From Sandaracinaceae bacterium (GTDB lineage Bacteria; Myxococcota_A; Polyangia; Polyangiales; Houyiibacteriaceae): a stretch of 5,494 bases of DNA. The DNA is taken from NCBI GenBank assembly GCA_012514415.1, contig JAAZAH010000426.1, forward strand, positions 1 to 5,494. The letters are read 5' to 3'. Numbering within the stretch: position 1 is the stretch's first letter; each line of letters starts with the position of its first letter. A model generated the notes under the pieces. It saw only the letters and a list, made by a program, of their open reading frames with translations, was not told where the DNA came from and did no database searches. Both the position numbers and the translations under genes were made by a program. Positions 1 through 5,494 of the stretch are shown one piece after another.

Positions 1-1
1 C

Positions 2-2290
2 TACGCGCTTGGGGTCATCCTCTTCGAGCTTCTCACCGATCGGCTTCCGTTCATGGACGATACGCCCACTAAGGTCGTTCTCCGCCATCTTCACGATCCG
101 GTTCCCGATCCTCGAGAGGTCGCGCCTTATCGGAACATTCCAGATCGCCTTGCTGAGATCACGATGAAGGCGCTTACGAAAGATCGGAATGCGCGCTTTC
201 AAAATGCCGATGAGATGAAGGCCGCGCTCCTCGAGCTTCGTGATGGCGTGCGGCGGCAAGCGCAAGGAACGGAGTGCGCATCCTGTGGTGCGATGAACCC
301 GAGCGGAGTGCGCTTCTGCGGGCAATGCGGGACGAGCATCCTTCCACCGGCACCCGCTTCATCCGATTCAGACGAGCGCATCACCAATCAGAATCTGAGC
401 GCGCGAGAGACCGCGGAGACGCGCGCAAGTCTCGGCAGGATCTACGGTCCCAGGGATCTTCTCGAGCGCGAGGAACCGCTGGCTTGGTTGAGGCGGGAGT
501 TTGAGGAGCTGGAACGCGGCGCGAGATGGCTCGACATTCAGGGTGAGCAAGGCGTTGGGCGGACGAGTCTCCTGCGAGCATTTGCCGCGGAGAGCGAAGC
601 GGCTGGCGCCATCGTTCTCATTGCGGGTTCAGAGGAGCGCGTGGCGCCGATGCCGTACGAGACGATCGCGCATGTGCTCGCTTCATGTGAAGGCGTCGCA
701 CGTGATGAGTTGAGGGCTCATCTTGGCTCCATCCAGATGAGCGCCATCGCGAGGGCCGGCGCCGACGAGCTATTCGAGCCGCGCGCGCTACTCGGCTTTC
801 AGCGACGCTCTCGAGCGGGAGCGGTGGCCGCTCTCGTTGCGGAGCTTCTCTATCGAGACGGAGATGTGCGAAGGCGCCTCCTTGTGATCGATGATTTTGC
901 GGAGCTCGATGGACTGAGCCAAGAAGTCATCCAGATCTTACGGCAGTTTTCGTTCTCTACGCCTCTCCTCATCGTGACAGCGGGCGCGCCGACGAATACG
1001 GCAGTCGATGGGCGCTTTGCGCTCGAAGGGATTGCGTTCGCGCCTGCCATCAGCGCGCGCTTTGGTCCGAAAGTCGGGAAGTACATTTTGGGTGATGGGA
1101 GCCGCCGTTATCTTCCGCTCTACCTTACGCAGCTCGCGCATTATCTCGAGCATGTGGATGAGGGGGATGAGGTTCCGGTGAGGCTCGCTGAACTCATCCT
1201 AAGGCGAGCGGGCTTTCTCAGCCCCAAAGCGCTGAGAGTCTTTCAGGCGGCCGCGATTCTCGGGCGCTCCGGATCGATGAATGCGCTGTCCAAGATCGTG
1301 GATGAAGCCGAGCTCGGCCAACTCGTACGCGTGCTTGAGTGCGAGGCGTGGCTCTCGGTCGAGGGGAATCGATATCGAATCGTTCACCCGTTTGTCGCGG
1401 AGCTGATCGAGGCGAGCATCCCCTCGGAGGCGAGGCGTGAGCTGCACGATCGAGCGTTTGGCGTGCTGGCCGAGGGGGGGGCCTCGCCGGAGCATCTCGC
1501 GGAGCATGCCTATCGCGGGAAAAATCAAATGCTTGCCCTTCTTCACCTTGAGCGAACGGGTGATGCGGCGCGGCTTCGAGGGGATTATCGCGGTGCCATC
1601 CACGCCTACCGAAGGGCGGATGAGATCGCGCGGCGGAAGGTGCTCGAGCTCGTCGATCCGGTGATGGAATCGGCGAGTTTGACCTTCAGCCAAAAGCTTG
1701 CCGAAGCGCTTCTTGCGGCGGGGGAGCTTCTCTCGGCTGAGGGCATTTTGCGAGAGGCGCTCGACCGGCTCGGCCCGAGCGATCCCAAGCGTGCGCGCTT
1801 TCTCTTGAGCATCGGACGGGTGCTCATCGCGCGCGGAAGGTTGAGGGAGGCCACGCGCTACTTGCGGATGGTCCTCGAGCTGGTCGCCGGAGTCGATCCT
1901 GAGCTGGAAGCGAGGGTCCAGGTGGAGATTGCGCAGCTTCGTCTCAACTCGGGCGATCCCGGTGCGGCAGTCCTCGCGCTTCGTCGGAGCCTCAGTCTCT
2001 TTGAAGAGCATGGGTTCGCGGAGGAGGAGCGGATGGCTCTCTTGATTCAGCTTGCATGGGCTGAATGGAAGGCCGGGCAGTCGAGCGCCGAATTGACCAT
2101 CGAACGGATTAAGGCCTTGGCAGCGGAAAGTGGTGATCCCCTCTCGCTCGGTGAGGTCGAACTCCTTCGTGGGCAGATGGTTCAAGCGAGCGGCGGTGAT
2201 GCCAGTGGGGCCTATCGGAGCGCGGCTTCTTTCTTTGCGAAAGCCGGAGACATTCGGGCGCTGAATCCATCCGAGATCGCCGTCGCTTGA
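2..2290 (+). CDS. Ser/Thr protein kinase, C-terminal part, with zinc ribbon, NTPase module and helical-repeat tail (5' partial)
   Basis: The frame is open from the left edge (first whole codon at 2) to TGA at 2288-2290, giving 762 residues. It begins YALGVILFELLTDRLPF, the subdomain IX helix of a Hanks-type Ser/Thr kinase. Residues up to about 78 complete the C-lobe, including the subdomain XI arginine in DRNARF (61-66). The N-lobe, catalytic loop, DFG and APE motifs must lie upstream, so the true start is not in the window. Next comes a four-cysteine zinc ribbon (C92, C95, C106, C109; CASCG...FCGQCG). An NTPase module of the AAA_16/STAND type as in PknK-like kinases follows: a Walker A-like GEQGVGRTS at 181-189, with Arg187 where Lys is usual, and a Walker B-like LLVIDDF around Asp297-Asp298. 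A winged-helix-like stretch (ALRVFQAAAILG; YRIVHPFVAELI near 458-469) leads into TPR-like helical pairs from about 510 to the end. Known for the family: cytoplasmic signal-responsive kinases whose C-terminal parts sense or scaffold. The substrate and signal cannot be read here. The end is rather abrupt (possible frameshift, see findings). Confidence 0.9.
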   Translation, partial: YALGVILFELLTDRLPFMDDTPTKVVLRHLHDPVPDPREVAPYRNIPDRLAEITMKALTKDRNARFQNADEMKAALLELRDGVRRQAQGTECASCGAMNPSGVRFCGQCGTSILPPAPASSDSDERITNQNLSARETAETRASLGRIYGPRDLLEREEPLAWLRREFEELERGARWLDIQGEQGVGRTSLLRAFAAESEAAGAIVLIAGSEERVAPMPYETIAHVLASCEGVARDELRAHLGSIQMSAIARAGADELFEPRALLGFQRRSRAGAVAALVAELLYRDGDVRRRLLVIDDFAELDGLSQEVIQILRQFSFSTPLLIVTAGAPTNTAVDGRFALEGIAFAPAISARFGPKVGKYILGDGSRRYLPLYLTQLAHYLEHVDEGDEVPVRLAELILRRAGFLSPKALRVFQAAAILGRSGSMNALSKIVDEAELGQLVRVLECEAWLSVEGNRYRIVHPFVAELIEASIPSEARRELHDRAFGVLAEGGASPEHLAEHAYRGKNQMLALLHLERTGDAARLRGDYRGAIHAYRRADEIARRKVLELVDPVMESASLTFSQKLAEALLAAGELLSAEGILREALDRLGPSDPKRARFLLSIGRVLIARGRLREATRYLRMVLELVAGVDPELEARVQVEIAQLRLNSGDPGAAVLALRRSLSLFEEHGFAEEERMALLIQLAWAEWKAGQSSAELTIERIKALAAESGDPLSLGEVELLRGQMVQASGGDASGAYRSAASFFAKAGDIRALNPSEIAVA

Positions 2291-2435
2291 ACGCCTTCTC
2301 GACCGAGAGATGCGTGCTAATCTGAGCCTCCCGTACTTGTTTGCGGGCCTTTTGTCGTTCTCGGAGTCCTGAGCTCCTGCTGAGGGTGTGCCGACACTAC
2401 CGAGCGCGATTCATGAAGCGAAATGAGCAGTGGAG

Positions 2436-3605
2436 ATGAGCCGCATCCATATTCTCGGAATCGAAAGCTCCTGCGATGAAACGGCGGCGGCAATCGTTGA
2501 TGAAACCGGTCTCGTCAAGAGCGATGTGGTGGCGAGCCAGATCCAGCTACACGCTCCCTTTGGCGGCGTGGTACCGGAGATCGACGCGCGAGCACACCTG
2601 CAGCAGATCGCGCGCGTGGTGCGGGAAGCGGTGGCGCCCTTCGAAGGTGGGCTCGATGCCATCGATGCGATCGCGGTGACGCAGGGACCGGGGCTCGTCG
2701 GCGCGCTCCTTGTGGGGACGTCAATGGCGAACGCGATGGCGTTTTCGCTCGATAAGCCGCTCGTCTATGTGAACCATCTCGAAGGCCACCTGTTTGCGCC
2801 TTTCCTGAGGCGTGACGAGGAAGAAGAGATCGGACTCACGTTTCCCTATATCGCACTGTTGGCGAGTGGCGGGCATACCGCAATCTATCGCGTGAGCGGG
2901 CCCAAGGAGATCCATCTTATCGGCCAGACGCGCGACGACGCAGCGGGTGAGGCCTACGATAAGGCGGCGAAGGTTTTGGGCCTTGGATATCCGGGTGGCC
3001 CCGTGATTGACCGACTCGCTTCGAATTTTGGGGGAGAGCCCGAGCGATTTGCGATCCCGATGCAGGGGAAGAGGACGATGGATTTTTCGTTCGCCGGTCT
3101 CAAGACGGCGCTTGCGCGGAGAGTGGCCGAGGAGCTCGGAGACCGCGGTGGAGAGAGTCGTCTGAGCGATGAACGGATCGGAGCGCTTGCAGCGGGCTTC
3201 CAAGAGGCGGTGGTGCAGTCGTTGGTGCGGACGACCCTCCGCGCGGCTGAGGCGGAGGGGATTGATCGCGTTGTGATTACGGGTGGAGTGGCGGCGAATT
3301 CGGGACTCAGGGTGATTTTAAGAGAGAAGGCGGCAGAGCGCGGAATTCGCGTTTTCATTCCTCCTTTTGCGAACTGCACGGATAACGCGGCGATGATCGC
3401 TTATCGCGGGATGCTTGATTTCGTCGCAGGGGATTTTGGTCATTTGGGTCAACCTGGGAGCCGATCCGAACATTCGGGTCAACCTGGGTACCGATCCCCG
3501 TACTCGAGAGATCCGCTTCGTCGCCGTGGAAAGTTCAACAGGCGCGGAGAGTTGGTGCCACGGGAATCTAAGAAAATGCCTTCGAAGACGCAATCCGAGG
3601 CTTGA
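2436..3605 (+). CDS. tsaD: tRNA N6-adenosine threonylcarbamoyltransferase TsaD
   Basis: TsaD transfers the threonylcarbamoyl group from threonylcarbamoyl-AMP (made by TsaC/TsaB2) to A37 of tRNAs that read ANN codons. In bacteria it works in the cytoplasm with TsaB and TsaE, neither of which is in this window. Family motifs, counted from ATG 2436: GIESSCDE (8-15), the metal-binding HLEGH (His114, His118), SGGHT (144-148), DDAAGEA (167-173), YPGGP, DFSFAGLKT, GGVAAN (283-288) and NCTDNAAMIAY, with metal ligand Asp316. The ASKHA-fold core is intact and should be active. Start: ATG 2436 has a degenerate GAGCAG at 2425-2430 with 5-nt spacing. GTG 2430 is in frame, adds two residues and is the only earlier candidate, because TGA lies at 2424. 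The protein is 389 residues against roughly 340 for E. coli and B. subtilis TsaD. The excess is a C-terminal tail with two decapeptide repeats (336-355) followed by a basic segment, SRDPLRRRGKFNRRGEL, where many homologues end near an RWPL motif. Same strand as priA, 104 bp downstream. Confidence 0.97.
   Translation: MSRIHILGIESSCDETAAAIVDETGLVKSDVVASQIQLHAPFGGVVPEIDARAHLQQIARVVREAVAPFEGGLDAIDAIAVTQGPGLVGALLVGTSMANAMAFSLDKPLVYVNHLEGHLFAPFLRRDEEEEIGLTFPYIALLASGGHTAIYRVSGPKEIHLIGQTRDDAAGEAYDKAAKVLGLGYPGGPVIDRLASNFGGEPERFAIPMQGKRTMDFSFAGLKTALARRVAEELGDRGGESRLSDERIGALAAGFQEAVVQSLVRTTLRAAEAEGIDRVVITGGVAANSGLRVILREKAAERGIRVFIPPFANCTDNAAMIAYRGMLDFVAGDFGHLGQPGSRSEHSGQPGYRSPYSRDPLRRRGKFNRRGELVPRESKKMPSKTQSEA
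3441..3500 (+). repeat. Two tandem 30-bp repeats inside the 3' end of tsaD
   Basis: Units 3441-3470 and 3471-3500 match at 24 of 30 positions. The core GGGTCAACCTGGGnnCCGATCC (3446-3467 and 3476-3497) matches at 20 of 22. The period is a multiple of three, so the reading frame is kept, and the units encode HLGQPGSRSE and HSGQPGYRSP. The next ten codons (YSRDPLRRRG) only faintly echo the unit. At the junction, GATCCGA (3463-3469) can pair with TCGGGTC (3474-3480) around a 4-base loop, with one G-T wobble. Whether this is a local duplication or a copy of a dispersed minisatellite cannot be told from one locus. Confidence 0.85.
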
Positions 3606-3700
3606 GCGCGCGATAGAGATGCGAGAGGGAGATTCGTGAGACTCGCGAGGTCAGCATCACATGTCGCTGTGGGGCGACCTAGCAGCTTGCGTGCGGAAGC

Positions 3701-3712
3701 GGAGGTTTTTTG
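3701..3712 (+). promoter_or_regulatory. Ribosome-binding site and TTG start of priA
   Basis: GGAGG at 3701-3705 lies four bases before TTG at 3710-3712. In the priA frame the codons from the TAG at 3680-3682 up to this TTG contain no ATG or GTG. The translation directly after it (SRFASVAIGIPRRELFTYSVP) is already the conserved PriA N-terminus, so this TTG is the only reasonable start. The spacing is slightly short, and the T-run 3706-3711 sits between the ribosome-binding site and the start. Confidence 0.8.
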
Positions 3713-5494
3713 AGTCGCTTCGCTTCAGTCGCGATTGGAATTCCGCGCCGAGAGCTTTTTACGTACTCGGTACCCGAAGCGCTTCGAGAGGTAGCGCAGC
3801 GCGGGTCGCGCGTTCTCGTGCACTTTAATCGACGTAAAGAGGCTGGAGTGATTGTTGCTTTGAGCGATGAGCTCCCGCCCGAGCTGGAGGGCACGAAGAT
3901 CCTCCCCATTCTTGAGGCCCTGGATTCAGACCCATATTTTACCGATGAGCTGCTGAGCTTCATCGAAGAGGCTGCGCGGTATTATTTTCATCCGCTTGGC
4001 GAGGTGCTGAAGAGCTTCTCCCCTCCCGTGCGACGGGATCAGATCGCAAGCCTCAAGCGCGAGGGGCTGCTCGGCGAGGGCGAGCAGCTGCGAGGCGTGA
4101 AGGCGCGGTCTCAGGAACGAGACTACGTAGTGATCCGCGATGAGGTTGGGAGGCGGAAGCTTGGAGCTGCACAGGCGCGCGTCATGCAGGAGCTCCTGGC
4201 AGCGGGCGGCGAAGCGGATGCCCTCGTTCTCATGCGGGAAACGGGAGCAACCCGCGCGACGCTTCGGAGACTCGAGGAGATGGGCCTGTTGAGTCAGGAG
4301 CGGCGCCTTCGCCCGGCCGATCCGTTTTTTGCAGAGGAAGTCGCTAGGGACGTACCGCCAGAGCTTACCGCGGAGCAGTCGGAGGCCGTTGAAGCGATCC
4401 GCGCGGCGATTCGAGGAGGATCGGAGGCGTTTCTTCTCAAAGGCGTCACGGGATCCGGTAAGACCGAAGTCTACTTGCGAGCGATCGAGGAAGCGAGGCG
4501 GCAGGATAAGGGGGCCGTCCTTCTCGTCCCAGAAATCTCCCTGACTCCGCAGCTTGTTGGGCGCTTTCGTGCGCGATTTGGAGACGGTCTCGCAGTGCTT
4601 CACTCGGGGCTCGACGCGAGCGCGCGAGAGGCTGCGATGCGAGCGCTTCGTGCGGGCGAGATCCACGTCGCGATTGGCGCTCGATCGGCACTCTTTTCGC
4701 CGATTCAGAATCTCGGCCTTATCATCGTCGATGAGGAGCACGATTCATCGTTTAAACAGGAGGAAGGTTTTCGGTACCAAGCGCGAGACATGGCGCTCCT
4801 GCGTGCGCATCGAGCCGGTGCGGTGGCGATCTTAGGGAGCGCGACGCCGAGTTTTGAATCGATGTTTGGGGCGGAGCGAGGGAGGTTGAGGCTGTTGACG
4901 CTGAGTGAGCGAGCGACCGGGGCGAAGCTTCCATCAGTCGAGATTGTCGATCTTCGCCGTTACCCTATGGGGCGAGACGGCGAGAAGCTCATCTCATACC
5001 CGCTCGCCGAGGCGCTTAGGGGCTGTCTGGACGAAGGCGGTCAGGCGATTGTTTTCCTGAATCGACGTGGGTACCTCCCGGCGCTTCGATGCGAGCAATG
5101 CGGGGCGCCTGAAGAATGCCCGTCCTGCAGCGTGGCAATGACGGCGCATAAATCGGAAGGCCGCCTGCGCTGTCATTACTGCGACCACTCTCTACCGATT
5201 CGACTGCGATGCACGCTGTGCGGGGCCGATGCACTGACGAGCTTTTCGTTGGGGACGGAGAAGTTAGAGGAGGCGCTTAGTAGCCAGCTATCTGGGGCAC
5301 GCATCGCTCGGCTCGACCGAGACGTGGTGAGTCACCGGAGTGTGGAGCGAATCTTATCGGACTTCCGCGCTCATCGTTACGATATTCTCGTTGGAACGCA
5401 GATGGTGACGAAGGGGCATGACATCCCGAATGTCACCGTCGTTGGTGTGGTGCTGGCGGATCAGAGCCTTTCATTCAGCGATTTTCGTGCGTCA
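3710..5494 (+). CDS. priA: Primosomal protein N' (replication restart helicase PriA), 3' partial
   Basis: PriA is a superfamily 2, 3'-to-5' DNA helicase that recognises stalled forks and D-loops and starts reloading of the replicative helicase. The frame is open from TTG 3710 to the right edge: 595 residues of a protein usually 730-830 long. Residues 1 to about 100 are the 3'-end-binding domain (VAIGIPRRELFTYSVPE, then GSRVLVHFNRRKEAGVIV and FHPLGEVLKSFSPP). A winged-helix region follows (about 105-200), then helicase lobe 1: LTAEQ (219-223), Walker A GVTGSGKT (245-252), PEISLTP (274-280), DEEH Walker B (341-344) and GSATPS (376-381). The eight cysteines of the two zinc sites inserted in lobe 2 are all present (461, 464, 470, 473, 488, 491, 501, 504). 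GTQMVTKGHD (562-571) is motif V, and the window stops in DFRAS. Motif VI (QVAGRAGR in homologues) and the C-terminal domain lie beyond the edge. No frameshift or lost catalytic residue is seen, so the gene looks functional. It may share a transcript with tsaD. Confidence 0.97.
   Translation, partial: MSRFASVAIGIPRRELFTYSVPEALREVAQRGSRVLVHFNRRKEAGVIVALSDELPPELEGTKILPILEALDSDPYFTDELLSFIEEAARYYFHPLGEVLKSFSPPVRRDQIASLKREGLLGEGEQLRGVKARSQERDYVVIRDEVGRRKLGAAQARVMQELLAAGGEADALVLMRETGATRATLRRLEEMGLLSQERRLRPADPFFAEEVARDVPPELTAEQSEAVEAIRAAIRGGSEAFLLKGVTGSGKTEVYLRAIEEARRQDKGAVLLVPEISLTPQLVGRFRARFGDGLAVLHSGLDASAREAAMRALRAGEIHVAIGARSALFSPIQNLGLIIVDEEHDSSFKQEEGFRYQARDMALLRAHRAGAVAILGSATPSFESMFGAERGRLRLLTLSERATGAKLPSVEIVDLRRYPMGRDGEKLISYPLAEALRGCLDEGGQAIVFLNRRGYLPALRCEQCGAPEECPSCSVAMTAHKSEGRLRCHYCDHSLPIRLRCTLCGADALTSFSLGTEKLEEALSSQLSGARIARLDRDVVSHRSVERILSDFRAHRYDILVGTQMVTKGHDIPNVTVVGVVLADQSLSFSDFRAS

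Noticed and set aside
1199..2185. A 328-codon open frame on the - strand opposite the kinase gene
   Set aside because: The + strand frame has clear domain content throughout. The antisense translation shows no recognisable motif, and long antisense openings are expected from this codon usage.
2331..2354. CCCG...CGGG stem followed by CCTTTTG as a terminator for the kinase gene
   Set aside because: The stem is only 4 bp with a 10-base loop, and the T-run is four bases and offset. Too weak to call.
2310..2372. Independent 20-codon hydrophobic small ORF between the kinase gene and tsaD
   Set aside because: There is no convincing ribosome-binding site. The same frame is better explained as a possible kinase continuation, so I report it only that way.
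2291..2429. Promoter for tsaD in the spacer
   Set aside because: I found no pair of -35/-10 hexamers with acceptable spacing that stood out from background. A promoter of unknown consensus may still be present.
2413..2439. Eight-codon leader (MKRNEQWR) whose TGA overlaps the tsaD ATG as ATGA
   Set aside because: It has no good ribosome-binding site, is too short to judge, and is easily due to chance. Coupled translation cannot be shown from the sequence.
3463..3480. Junction hairpin GATCCGA/TCGGGTC as a transcription terminator
   Set aside because: It is inside the tsaD coding sequence and no T-run follows it.
3441..3500. The two-unit repeat as a CRISPR or attachment site
   Set aside because: The units are directly adjacent with no spacers, lie in a coding frame, and have no cas or integrase genes nearby.
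3926..4741. A 271-codon open frame on the - strand opposite priA
   Set aside because: It lies wholly over conserved PriA motifs on the + strand and has no family features of its own.

Overview
The window looks like an ordinary chromosomal segment of a moderately GC-rich bacterium. All genes lie on the + strand. The organism is inferred, not proven: large Ser/Thr kinases fused to a zinc ribbon, an NTPase module and a helical-repeat tail are typical of Myxococcota and related former Deltaproteobacteria, so that is the best guess. Codon choice (GCG, GAG, CGC, CTC, CTT frequent) is similar across the three genes, and nothing suggests recent transfer of a whole gene. I see no tRNA, rRNA, CRISPR array, insertion sequence or phage gene.

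Layout: positions 2-2290 hold the C-terminal 762 residues of a multidomain protein kinase whose N-terminal catalytic half lies upstream of the window. A spacer of about 145 bp follows. Its first 80 bases can be read as a +1-frame continuation of the kinase. Positions 2436-3605 are tsaD (tRNA threonylcarbamoyladenosine synthesis), complete, with an unusual basic C-terminal tail containing two in-frame 30-bp DNA repeats. After a 104-bp spacer, priA (primosomal helicase) starts at a TTG at 3710 behind a GGAGG ribosome-binding site. It runs off the right edge after 595 codons, before helicase motif VI.

The three genes have no obvious joint pathway. The kinase is a signalling protein, TsaD modifies ANN-decoding tRNAs, and PriA restarts stalled replication forks. 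tsaD and priA are housekeeping genes that may share a transcript, since they have the same orientation, a short gap and no convincing terminator between them.

I did not find an undescribed system. The observations most worth a second look are the decapeptide-encoding tandem repeat in the TsaD tail, a possible frameshift truncating the end of the kinase gene, the arginine in place of the Walker A lysine in the kinase's NTPase module, and a weak structure around the priA ribosome-binding site.
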